The notes: generated by a model not told the origin, from the sequence alone. A stretch of 5,601 bases of DNA from an uncultured Ruminococcus sp. (GCA_902783705.1 CACZSA010000259.1:1-5601), one strand, 5' to 3'; positions 1 to 5,601 are shown, numbered from the stretch's first letter. Numbers and translations: made by a program.

Positions 1-30
1 CGGGCAGAGGTCGGAACCCCCAATACTTCC

Positions 31-47
31 AAAAGAGTTCCTCTTTT
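31..47. repeat. Small perfect inverted repeat (7-bp arms)
   Basis: AAAAGAG (31-37) and CTCTTTT (41-47) are exact reverse complements around a 3-base loop, TTC. On the plus strand the right arm continues into more pyrimidines, giving CTCTTTTT. A weak terminator for a rightward transcript entering from the left is possible, but the stem is A/T-rich and short. It lies 3 bases from the next inverted repeat. Confidence 0.4.
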
Positions 48-49
48 TG

Positions 50-83
50 CTTCTTTTTCTCCTCGATAAAGGAGAAAAAGAAG
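50..83. repeat. Perfect 14-bp inverted repeat with 6-base loop
   Basis: CTTCTTTTTCTCCT (50-63) and AGGAGAAAAAGAAG (70-83) are perfect reverse complements around CGATAA. The arms are a pyrimidine tract and a purine tract. Neither strand has a clean T-run after the stem, so this is not a textbook intrinsic terminator. It could be a protein-binding dyad, an RNA stem in a read-through transcript, or half of a small mobile repeat. The perfect length makes chance unlikely; the function is unknown. Confidence 0.6.
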
Positions 84-107
84 AACGAAATGATCTGAAT
101 TACAGAA

Positions 108-151
108 GGGCTGTCGCATTTTCTCCATTTCTGAGGTTAATGCGACAGCCC
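108..151 (-). terminator. Hairpin downstream of lipoprotein gene, probable terminator
   Basis: GGGCTGTCGCATT (108-120) and AATGCGACAGCCC (139-151) are perfect 13-bp reverse complements around an 18-base loop. On the minus strand the hairpin starts about 26 bases after the lipoprotein TAA stop and is followed by TTCTGTAATT, a moderate T-containing tail. Position and stem strength fit a transcription terminator for the leftward gene. The tail is weak and the loop is long, so an alternative is a short mobile or repeat element whose terminal inverted repeats happen to serve as a terminator. Confidence 0.55.
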
Positions 152-176
152 CTTGAACGGGATTTGATAGCGGTCT

Positions 177-2486
177 TTATTTTCTCTCCTCGAGCCAGAG
201 GGACACGCGGGACTGGAGCCGCTCGGCACATTCCTCCGGTGTGACGTGCTTCGCGGTGAGGGCGGACAGCTCTTCCTCGACGATTTCGGTGAAGGAATCG
301 TCAAATCCCACCAGCCAAGGCCGTCCGCCATACTCAAGAATGTTCCAAAGCTCCGCGGCGTCCTCTTTATGGAATGTCATGTGAAGACCCGGGGAGGCCT
401 TTCTTCGGTCGGTGCCGTCCATGCTGCTTGAACCATCGTCGTAATACGCAAATTCCCAGCCTTCGTGTTCCTCAATGTACTTATCAAACTCATCCTTCAG
501 GATGCTGATCGGATCGTTGTGCCGGAGCGCGTACTTGATGAATTCCCAGCATTCCTCCGGGTGGGCGGAGTCTTTCATGATCGTCAGAACGCCTCCGCAT
601 TCAAACCCTGTCCAGCCGATAAAGTCCGTGACATATCCGCCGTACCCTCCGTCGGGATCTTCGGTCGGATAGCCGATCATGGTGATATCCTCGCTGAAAA
701 AGCATTGATATTTTGAATAATACTCCCGTACGTCGTGGAACGTGAGTTCTTTGAGCGCTACTTTCCCGTCATGGTACAGCCGCATGGCTTCCTGAGGATT
801 CAAATACGCCGCCGCGCTGATCTTCGAAAACCGGATCTCCTCCTCATAGGTCGCCGGACGGCTGGCCAGATATTCCAGAAACGCGACCGCTTCGGGGGAG
901 GTAAAGCGGCAGTTCATCGTCTCCATGTCCACAAACACGCGCAGATCCTCGTAGTATGTCAGCGCCTGCGGGACGAATCGCTGCCTCTGTCCGTCGTTGG
1001 CTTCCACGTCCTCCGGCAGGGACTCGATGAAGGCGATCTCTTCCGCGATCGTCCACGAAGTCCGCCCGGCGTATTCGCCCAGAACGCTGTCCAGTCCGAC
1101 CAGCGTATGGTAATAGACCACCAGCGGCATCCCCCATATCGTGTCCTTGTAGGTGACGGTCTTCCGGGCCCCGCCGAAAAGATTGTTGAAGTTGACGTCC
1201 GCGTCCGATGAGAGAAACGATGACAGGTCCACATAGAGGCTGTGCTTCGCGACGGCGTTCAGGATCCTGTCGGACACCTCGTACACCATATCCGGCCGCC
1301 GGACGCCCGTGACCAGATCCCGCCCGAACGCCTCTTGTGCGTGGTCGGGATCGTTCCCGTAGAGGTCGGACATCTTGGTCACCGTGACCTGGATCCGATC
1401 CTGCGAGCGGTTGAAGTCCGCGACAATCGCTGCGAAACCGGGAGGACCGAGGCCGTATTCGGTGACGATTTCCAGCCGGATCGGCCCATCGCTCTCCTCC
1501 GGCTTCGGCACATACCGGTAGTCCCAAAGGATCTGACGGTCTTTGCCGTTGTACAGGGAGAGGATCATCTCCCCGTCATCGAGGAACGCAAACGGGAAGG
1601 TAAAGGTCCGCGTGATGTCCGACACCGCGTAATCGACTGCGAGGGACCATTCGCCCTCCCGGTACGCGATCAGTCCGCGGCTGACGGAGGCGTACAGGAC
1701 GCCTTCGTGGGAATACACCGCGCCCATCTGCGCGTCGATCTGCTCGTCGATCCGCAAAGTGGAGACGCACGCGCCGCCCGCATCGAGACACCGCACATTG
1801 TTCCCGCAGAGGACCCACGCCCCGCCCTCCTCGTCCGCGGCGATCGACTGGATCTCCGTATCCACGGTGTCCGCGAACCGGACGGACAGATCCGGCTCCA
1901 GCGCGGCAAGCCAGCTTCGTCCGGCGAGCCACACGGCGCCGTCCGGGCCGACGGAGAGGGCGACGGGATCGGACCCGCCCGGCATGATCTTCGCCATCGG
2001 GACCGACGCCGTGCAGGTGTAGTCGGCATCGAGAACGGACACCGACAAGCTCTGCTGCCCGTCCATCGTCACGAACACCGCACCGTCCTCCGTCAGCACG
2101 CCGCGGATCGGGATGACGTCTCCGAAGGACCGGAAGGTGTCGGTGCACAGGACCCATCCGGCATCCGGATCCCGTTCGAGGCGGACCGTGCCGTAGGTGC
2201 CGTCCGCCTGCCTGCCCTCCAGCGCGGCGAGGATGAAATTCCCGTCCGGGTCGACGTACGGCCGGATCAGGGGATCGACGATTGGGCCCTCCGGGTTGAT
2301 CTGTACGCCGCGGAAAACAAGATCCGGAGATGCATCGGTGCCTGCCGCGGCGTTCTTCTGACCTCCGTTTTGCGTACCGGGTTTCCCACCGTCTTTATGA
2401 CAGCCGAAAAAGAGGCACGCGCACAGCAGAAGGACTGCGGCGGCGAGGATGCGTCTCCGGATTCTGTATTTCATAGTGGATTTCAT
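177..2486 (-). CDS. Lipoprotein: beta-propeller-like region fused to extracellular solute-binding domain
   Basis: Predicted surface lipoprotein of 769 residues. Residues 1-28 form a lipoprotein signal peptide: basic MKYRIRRR, a Leu/Ala-rich core, then FFGC with C29 as the likely lipidated cysteine (C24 is a less likely alternative). Residues 30-52 are a Gly/Asn-rich linker. About residues 60-325 carry at least six recurring xDGxxxL-type units (near 77-89, 131-141, 180-190, 217-227, 258-268, 301-312), as in beta-propellers. From about 335 (IRLEIVTEYG) to the end it resembles a family-1 extracellular solute-binding protein (ABC importer type): the ADFN segment, WGMPLVVYYH near 451-460, and a C-terminal helix near 745-768. 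Such proteins usually bind sugars or oligosaccharides; the ligand here is unknown. The ATG at 2486 is preceded by GGGGGAGGT, and the open frame's upstream TTG at 2567 lies inside the -35 box, so it is rejected. No permease or ATPase gene is visible in the window, and the gene has its own promoter. It is about 330 residues longer than a usual solute-binding protein, because of the N-terminal region. Confidence 0.85.
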   Translation of the reverse strand: MKSTMKYRIRRRILAAAVLLLCACLFFGCHKDGGKPGTQNGGQKNAAAGTDASPDLVFRGVQINPEGPIVDPLIRPYVDPDGNFILAALEGRQADGTYGTVRLERDPDAGWVLCTDTFRSFGDVIPIRGVLTEDGAVFVTMDGQQSLSVSVLDADYTCTASVPMAKIMPGGSDPVALSVGPDGAVWLAGRSWLAALEPDLSVRFADTVDTEIQSIAADEEGGAWVLCGNNVRCLDAGGACVSTLRIDEQIDAQMGAVYSHEGVLYASVSRGLIAYREGEWSLAVDYAVSDITRTFTFPFAFLDDGEMILSLYNGKDRQILWDYRYVPKPEESDGPIRLEIVTEYGLGPPGFAAIVADFNRSQDRIQVTVTKMSDLYGNDPDHAQEAFGRDLVTGVRRPDMVYEVSDRILNAVAKHSLYVDLSSFLSSDADVNFNNLFGGARKTVTYKDTIWGMPLVVYYHTLVGLDSVLGEYAGRTSWTIAEEIAFIESLPEDVEANDGQRQRFVPQALTYYEDLRVFVDMETMNCRFTSPEAVAFLEYLASRPATYEEEIRFSKISAAAYLNPQEAMRLYHDGKVALKELTFHDVREYYSKYQCFFSEDITMIGYPTEDPDGGYGGYVTDFIGWTGFECGGVLTIMKDSAHPEECWEFIKYALRHNDPISILKDEFDKYIEEHEGWEFAYYDDGSSSMDGTDRRKASPGLHMTFHKEDAAELWNILEYGGRPWLVGFDDSFTEIVEEELSALTAKHVTPEECAERLQSRVSLWLEERK

Positions 2487-2491
2487 GGCGG

Positions 2492-2497
2492 ACCTCC
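2492..2497 (-). promoter_or_regulatory. Ribosome binding site of the lipoprotein gene
   Basis: On the minus strand GGAGGT, within GGGGGAGGT, ends 5 bases before the ATG at 2486. This is close to the ideal anti-16S match and fixes that ATG as the start. A second in-frame ATG at 2474 (residue 5) has no comparable site. Confidence 0.8.
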
Positions 2498-2505
2498 CCC
2501 GTACG

Positions 2506-2528
2506 GCGCGGGCGGAATGCCCCGGCGC
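2506..2528. repeat. GC-rich hairpin in the lipoprotein 5' leader
   Basis: GCGCGGG (2506-2512) pairs with CCC (2521-2523) and GGCGC (2524-2528), with one bulged G. On the plus strand it is followed by TCTTTTTT (2529-2536), so it reads as an intrinsic terminator facing right. In the lipoprotein mRNA it would be a stem close to the 5' end, finishing about 9 bases before the ribosome binding site. No plus-strand gene ends here. The role could be blocking antisense transcription, stabilising the mRNA, or nothing, since GC-rich DNA forms such stems by chance. Confidence 0.35.
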
Positions 2529-2534
2529 TCTTTT

Positions 2535-2552
2535 TTCCATTATATCATGGAA
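2535..2552. promoter_or_regulatory. Dyad overlapping the lipoprotein -10 box, candidate operator
   Basis: TTCCAT-GATATA-ATGGAA on the minus strand has perfect 6-bp arms centred on the -10 hexamer. A dyad at this place would let a dimeric repressor block RNA polymerase. No regulator for it is encoded in the window, and a single short dyad may be chance. Confidence 0.3.
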
Positions 2553-2567
2553 TGCGCCGCAAATCAA
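2539..2567 (-). promoter_or_regulatory. Sigma-A promoter of the lipoprotein gene
   Basis: On the minus strand, TTGATT (2567-2562) is followed by a 17-base spacer and then TATAAT (2544-2539), a perfect -10 with an extended TGA before it (2547-2545). The expected transcription start is about 2532, giving a leader of roughly 45 bases. The promoter begins only 22 bases after the stop of the transporter gene, so the lipoprotein gene can be expressed independently of it. Confidence 0.8.
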
Positions 2568-2589
2568 CAGGGAATTGTCTGCCGGACGG

Positions 2590-4335
2590 TCAGAGCGCGA
2601 AGCGTTCGCGGTAGTCCTCGAAGACCCGCTCGAAGTCCGCGGACCGCTTTTCCTTCACCTGGCTCAGGTACTCGTGCGTGTCGAATTCGTCCGCTTCGAG
2701 CTCGATCATCGCCACCGCAATGTTGGAGCAGTGGTCCGAGATCCGCTCGAAATCCGTCAGCAGGTCGTTGAACACGAAGCCCTGATGGATCGTGCACGTG
2801 CCCTTCTGCAGGCGTTCGACATGGTGCATCTTCAGCTCGTCGCAGAGGGTGTCGATCCACTCCTCAAAGGGCTCGACCCGGGAGGCGGCGTCCTTGTTGC
2901 TCTCGGTGAACGCGCTGAAGGTCAGCCGGACGATCTCCGCGACCGCACGGTTCATGACGTCGAGCTCATGCAGGGCGTCGGGAGAGAAAACGATCTTCTT
3001 CTCGTGCACTTCCCGCGCGCTCTGGGCGATGTTCAGCGCGTGGTCAGAGATGCGTTCGAAATCGGAGAGGGTGTGCAGGAACATCGAAACGTCCTTGTTC
3101 TGACGGTCTGTCAGCTCGTGACCGGTCAGTTTGACGAGGTAGGTCCCGAGCGCATCCTCATACCGGTCGACGGACGCCTCGCGCTCCTCGACCTGCTTGA
3201 AGCCGTCTTCGCTGTAGGAGGTGAGGAGCTTCATCGCGTCCACGAGCGCCTCTTCCGCCTCCTCCGCCATCGAGCAGATCGTCAGGCGGCTCTGTTCCAC
3301 CGCGACGGACGGATGTCCGATGAAGCGTTCCTCGAGGCGCAGGGCCGGATCGTTCTCCGTCTTTTTGTCCGGGACGAGCAGGTTCACAAGCGATTCGAGC
3401 ACGTCGGTGAACGGGATGAGCATCGCCGTCATCGCAAAGCGCAGAATGGTGTTGACCGCCGCGATCGAGAAGGGATTCATGAGGGTGTCGAGGAAGGGGA
3501 AGTGCATGATCGCGTGGGCAATGTAGAAGAGCGCTGCCGCTGCCAGTGCGCTGATCCCGCCCGCGACGGGATAGATGAGCGCGGCCCGCTTGCCCTCCGT
3601 ATTCGCGCCGACCGCGGAGAGGAGAACGGGAGCGGACGCGCCGATCGCCACGCCCATGAGGAGGGGAAGGGCGGTCCCGAAGGACATGACGCCCGTTGCG
3701 GAGAGGGCCTGCACAATGCCGACCGCCGCCGACGCGGACTGGAGGATCGCCGTGAAGACCGCGCCAATGAGGATACCTGTGATCGGATTCGCGAGCGAGA
3801 TGAGGAGCTTGCGGAACCATTCCGACTCGCCGAGCGCGCCGACCGACTGGGACATTGTGCTCATGCCGAACATCAGGACGGCAAAGCCCATCATGATCCC
3901 GCCGACCTGCACGAGGACCTGCTTCTTCGAGAACATCCGGAACAGGATGCCGACTGTCGCGACCGCCGCCGTGAGGGTCGCCGTGGAAAGGAGAGAACCG
4001 AGTCCCTCCCCGCCGAGATAGCTCAGACATACGATCCAGCCCGTGATCGACGTGCCGAGGATCGCGCCGAGGATGACGCCGACCGCCTGCCGCACCTTCA
4101 TCATGCCGGAGTTGACAAAGCCGACCGTCATGACCGAGGTGGCGCAGGACGACTGGATCACCGCCGTCACGCCGCACCCGAGCAGAACGCCCTTCAAGGT
4201 GGTATTCGAGAGGCGGTAGAGGATCAGCTCGAGACGGCTGCCCGCCACTTTTTTGAGGCCGTCCCCCATGACGCTCATTCCGAAGAGGAAGAGCGCGATG
4301 CCGCAGAGCAGCTGCGTGAATTGCGAAATGCTCAC
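2590..4335 (-). CDS. Na/Pi cotransporter family protein with C-terminal PhoU-like domain
   Basis: Membrane carrier of 581 residues, expected to import (or in some relatives export) inorganic phosphate with sodium. About residues 5-320 are hydrophobic and contain the two inverted-repeat signatures of this family: Q61-S62-S63 in AVIQSSCATS and Q199-S200-A201-S202 in AILQSASAAVG. Residues from about 345 to 560 are soluble, helical and PhoU-like, with two copies of the metal-site motif: DFERISDHALNIA at 425-437 and DFERISDHCSNIA at 528-540. This is the standard NptA/YjbB-like architecture and the length is normal. The start is GTG at 4335, with AAGGAG nine bases upstream. It is divergent from a two-component system of the phosphate-response class, which suggests phosphate-controlled expression (inference). 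No terminator is visible after the stop, so read-through into the lipoprotein gene is possible. Substrate assignment rests on family membership; direction of transport cannot be read from sequence. Confidence 0.93.
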   Translation of the reverse strand: MSISQFTQLLCGIALFLFGMSVMGDGLKKVAGSRLELILYRLSNTTLKGVLLGCGVTAVIQSSCATSVMTVGFVNSGMMKVRQAVGVILGAILGTSITGWIVCLSYLGGEGLGSLLSTATLTAAVATVGILFRMFSKKQVLVQVGGIMMGFAVLMFGMSTMSQSVGALGESEWFRKLLISLANPITGILIGAVFTAILQSASAAVGIVQALSATGVMSFGTALPLLMGVAIGASAPVLLSAVGANTEGKRAALIYPVAGGISALAAAALFYIAHAIMHFPFLDTLMNPFSIAAVNTILRFAMTAMLIPFTDVLESLVNLLVPDKKTENDPALRLEERFIGHPSVAVEQSRLTICSMAEEAEEALVDAMKLLTSYSEDGFKQVEEREASVDRYEDALGTYLVKLTGHELTDRQNKDVSMFLHTLSDFERISDHALNIAQSAREVHEKKIVFSPDALHELDVMNRAVAEIVRLTFSAFTESNKDAASRVEPFEEWIDTLCDELKMHHVERLQKGTCTIHQGFVFNDLLTDFERISDHCSNIAVAMIELEADEFDTHEYLSQVKEKRSADFERVFEDYRERFAL

Positions 4336-4344
4336 AACCGATTG

Positions 4345-4350
4345 CTCCTT
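4345..4350 (-). promoter_or_regulatory. Ribosome binding site supporting a GTG start
   Basis: AAGGAG on the minus strand sits 9 bases before the GTG at 4335. The Na/Pi family N-terminus normally begins just before the first hydrophobic helix, as here, so the non-ATG start is credible. Confidence 0.75.
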
Positions 4351-4404
4351 TTTATTTCTTCTTTATTTTCATGCTTTCTTACAGATACAGTTTTACCCGA
4401 CCGA

Positions 4405-4445
4405 GGTTAAATCAGCCGCCCGGGATATGTTAAATGTAGGTAAAA
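4405..4445 (-). promoter_or_regulatory. Candidate PhoP-type box repeats upstream of the transporter gene
   Basis: On the minus strand three similar 7-mers occur: TTTTACC (4445-4439), TTTAACA (4434-4428) and TTTAACC (4411-4405). The first two start 11 bp apart and the third 23 bp further on, that is about one and then two helical turns. Firmicutes PhoP boxes are direct repeats like TT(A/T/C)ACA spaced by about 4-6 bp (family knowledge), and the first pair fits that pattern. The sites lie about 70-110 bp before the transporter start and also upstream of the response-regulator promoter, so they could serve either gene. I could not find a convincing -35/-10 pair for the transporter, which is compatible with an activator-dependent promoter but does not prove one. 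Confidence 0.35.
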
Positions 4446-4460
4446 TCTGCGTTTTTTCTG

Positions 4461-4490
4461 TTTACAGAAGGCCGCCCGCTGTGCTATGAT
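4461..4490 (+). promoter_or_regulatory. Sigma-A promoter of the two-component operon
   Basis: TTTACA (4461-4466), an 18-base spacer and TATGAT (4485-4490), with an extended TGC before the -10 (4482-4484). The expected transcription start is about 4497, giving a leader of about 25 bases before the ATG at 4522. The -35 lies within CTGTTTACAG. Confidence 0.7.
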
Positions 4491-4509
4491 AAGGACAGGA
4501 ATGAAAAAC

Positions 4510-4515
4510 AAAGGA
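4510..4515 (+). promoter_or_regulatory. Ribosome binding site deciding the regulator start
   Basis: AAAGGA ends 6 bases before the ATG at 4522. The in-frame ATG at 4486 is inside the -10 box. The one at 4501 would sit only about 4 bases from the predicted transcript start, so 4522 is preferred. That start also gives the typical receiver N-terminus, with the acidic pocket at residues 6-7. Confidence 0.65.
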
Positions 4516-4521
4516 CACGGA

Positions 4522-5199
4522 ATGGTATATCTTCTCGAAGACGACGAAAGCATCCGCAAGCTGGTGGTCTACGCGCTCGGGTCGCAGGGGATGGAGGCCG
4601 AGGGGTTCGATCTCCCGGAGCGGTTCTGGGCGGCGATGAAAAAGCGGATCCCCGATCTGCTCCTGCTCGACATCATGCTCCCCGACGAGGACGGGATCTC
4701 GATCCTCAAAAAGCTGCGCGCCGATCCGCGGACGGCCTCGCTGCCCGTGGTCATGCTGACGGCGAAGAACACCGAATACGACCGCGTGGAGGGACTCGAT
4801 TCCGGCGCGGACGACTATATCTCCAAGCCCTTCGGTATGATGGAGCTGGCGGCGCGGGTTCGTGCGGTCCTTCGCCGTGCGGACAGCCGGGACGCCTCGC
4901 GCGAATACCGGATCGGACCGCTCACGCTCTGCCCGGACCGGCATGAGATCCGGGTGAACGGCGAGGAGGTCGCCCTGACCTTCAAGGAATTCACGCTCCT
5001 GTGCCTCCTCTGCGAGAACCGGGGACGCGTGCTGACCCGGACGGTGCTGATGGATCGGGTGTGGGGGCTGGAATCGGAGCCGGAGAACCGGACGCTCGAC
5101 GTGCATATCCGGACCCTGCGCTCCAAGCTCGGCGAAGCGGGATCCTTGATTGAGACGGTCCGGGGGATCGGCTACCGGATGAAGGGGGACAATGTATGA
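4522..5199 (+). CDS. OmpR/PhoB-class response regulator
   Basis: DNA-binding response regulator of 225 residues, the usual family size. The receiver domain spans about residues 1-118: acidic pocket E6-D7 in LLEDDES, phospho-acceptor D50 in LLLLDIMLP, T80 in VMLTAK, Y99, and K102 in DDYISKPFG. The winged-helix output domain spans about 128-222, with the recognition-helix region TLDVHIRTLRSKL (191-203) and the terminal hairpin RGIGYRM (214-220). All key residues are present, so it should be phosphorylated by the kinase encoded immediately downstream and bind direct repeats as a dimer. The overall look is closest to PhoP/PhoB-like regulators. With a Na/Pi transporter divergently next door, a phosphate-response role is likely but not proven, so no symbol is given. 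A longer protein starting at 4501 (232 residues) cannot be excluded. Confidence 0.93.
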   Translation: MVYLLEDDESIRKLVVYALGSQGMEAEGFDLPERFWAAMKKRIPDLLLLDIMLPDEDGISILKKLRADPRTASLPVVMLTAKNTEYDRVEGLDSGADDYISKPFGMMELAARVRAVLRRADSRDASREYRIGPLTLCPDRHEIRVNGEEVALTFKEFTLLCLLCENRGRVLTRTVLMDRVWGLESEPENRTLDVHIRTLRSKLGEAGSLIETVRGIGYRMKGDNV

Positions 5200-5601
5200 C
5201 ACGGAAAATCTTTTTGAACACACTTCTTGTCGGCCTGTCCGTGCTGTTTCTCTGCGCGGTGGTGTTCTTCGGACTCCAGTACACGCAGACGCAGGACGAG
5301 ACCTACGCGGCGCTCAAGCAGGAGGCGTTCTACGCGGCGAACGGCGTCGTGCTCGCCGGCGAGGAATACCTCGAAGCGCTCGACAGTGAACATCAGATCA
5401 CGTGGATCGCGGCGGACGGGGAAGTGCTCTACGACTCGGAATTTGGGGACACGGTCGCCAATCAGGCGCATCTCTCCGAGGTTCGGGACGCCTTGAACGA
5501 GGGCGAGGGATACGGCATCCGCCGTTCGGAATCCACGGGCGAATCGACAATGTACTACGCCGTGCGGTGCGAGGACGGGACGGTTCTGCGCCTTTCCCGG
5601 A
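5196..5601 (+). CDS. Sensor histidine kinase, N-terminal part (cut by window edge)
   Basis: The reading frame stays open from the ATG at 5196 to the end of the window, giving 135 residues. The start overlaps the regulator's TGA as ATGA, and AAGGGGG lies 7 bases upstream, so the two genes are translationally coupled. Residues 1-4 are basic, about 5-27 form a transmembrane helix, and from about 28 on the chain is an extracytoplasmic domain. Its segment near 68-134 (ITWIAADGEVLYDSE, then SEVRDALNEGEG, then YYAVRCEDGTVLRLSR) is like the PAS-type sensor domain of PhoR-class kinases. The second membrane helix, HAMP, phospho-accepting His and ATPase domains would lie beyond the right edge and are not visible. 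The kinase identity therefore rests on gene order, topology and the sensor-domain style. It most likely phosphorylates the adjacent regulator. Confidence 0.88.
   Translation, partial: MTRKIFLNTLLVGLSVLFLCAVVFFGLQYTQTQDETYAALKQEAFYAANGVVLAGEEYLEALDSEHQITWIAADGEVLYDSEFGDTVANQAHLSEVRDALNEGEGYGIRRSESTGESTMYYAVRCEDGTVLRLSR

Larger units (their letters stand above)
1..176. other. Intergenic left edge, no supportable gene
   Basis: No convincing coding region was found here. A small open frame beginning near 47 runs across a hairpin and into the antisense of the lipoprotein gene, and it has no ribosome binding site or recognisable protein. Positions 31-151 are mostly taken up by three successive inverted repeats, listed separately, and are visibly more A/T- and pyrimidine/purine-tract rich than the genes. 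Positions 1-30 may be the edge of a neighbouring feature. I looked for a tRNA 3' end there, because of the GGGGGTTCC on the minus strand, but the T-loop consensus is not met. Confidence 0.6.

Noticed and set aside
1..30. Possible tRNA 3' end on the minus strand (GGGGGTTCCGACC)
   Set aside because: The T-loop consensus TTCRA is not met, and no acceptor or anticodon arms can be traced within the window.
47..244. Small plus-strand open frame of 65 codons
   Set aside because: It begins within the spacer and hairpins, has no ribosome binding site, and ends antisense to the lipoprotein gene's 3' end.
177..2486. Assignment of the lipoprotein as a phosphate-binding PstS protein because of its neighbours
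   Set aside because: Its length, the separate N-terminal region and the family-1-type C-terminal domain do not resemble PstS, and it has an independent promoter.
2487..2567. N-terminal extension of the lipoprotein from a TTG at 2567
   Set aside because: The TTG lies in the -35 box, upstream of the predicted transcript start. The extension would also bury the signal peptide, and the ATG at 2486 has a strong ribosome binding site.
1242..2771. Long plus-strand open frame (509 codons) opposite the lipoprotein gene
   Set aside because: It crosses the lipoprotein promoter and the end of the transporter gene on the opposite strand, has Arg/Asp/Val-rich composition and no family resemblance; a shadow of the real gene.
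2449..4410. Very long plus-strand open frame (653 codons) opposite the transporter gene
   Set aside because: It is antisense to a clear Na/Pi cotransporter with intact motifs. Its translation is low-complexity, rich in Arg, Glu, Asp and His with no recognisable domain, as expected for the mirror of a GC-rich gene.
4462..5223. Minus-strand open frame (253 codons) opposite the response regulator
   Set aside because: It is antisense to a complete receiver plus winged-helix protein with all catalytic residues; its translation is His/Arg/Pro-rich without a domain.

Overview
The window looks like a piece of a GC-rich (about 60% in genes) Firmicutes/Clostridia-type chromosome, plausibly an Oscillospiraceae-like gut or anaerobic bacterium. 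The reasons are AGGAGG-type ribosome binding sites, sigma-A promoters with extended -10 boxes, a lipoprotein-anchored solute-binding protein, and a two-component system of the PhoP/PhoR class. The lineage is inferred from style and family types; no marker gene is present.

Layout, left to right. Positions 1-176 contain no supportable gene but hold three consecutive inverted repeats. The one nearest the gene probably ends transcription of the lipoprotein gene. Positions 177-2486 (minus) encode a large lipoprotein with an N-terminal beta-propeller-like region followed by a family-1-type extracellular solute-binding domain. It has its own promoter at 2539-2567 (TTGATT, 17 bp, TATAAT, extended -10). 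Positions 2590-4335 (minus, GTG start) encode a Na/Pi cotransporter-family membrane protein with a C-terminal PhoU-like domain. Positions 4336-4521 are a divergent control region with a sigma-A promoter firing rightwards and short 11-bp-spaced repeats that resemble PhoP boxes. Positions 4522-5199 (plus) encode an OmpR/PhoB-class response regulator. It overlaps by 4 bases (ATGA) the start of a membrane sensor kinase at 5196, which runs off the right edge before its catalytic domains.

How it may work together: the two-component pair and the phosphate transporter are transcribed back to back. This arrangement is consistent with a phosphate-sensing system controlling a phosphate carrier (inference). 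The solute-binding lipoprotein resembles sugar or oligosaccharide binders more than PstS. It has its own promoter, so it may be a neighbour rather than a partner, although no terminator separates it from the transporter gene. Nothing here is clearly a new system. The most interesting items are the propeller/solute-binding fusion without visible permeases, the candidate Pho boxes, the dyad over the lipoprotein -10 box, and the stacked hairpins at the left edge.
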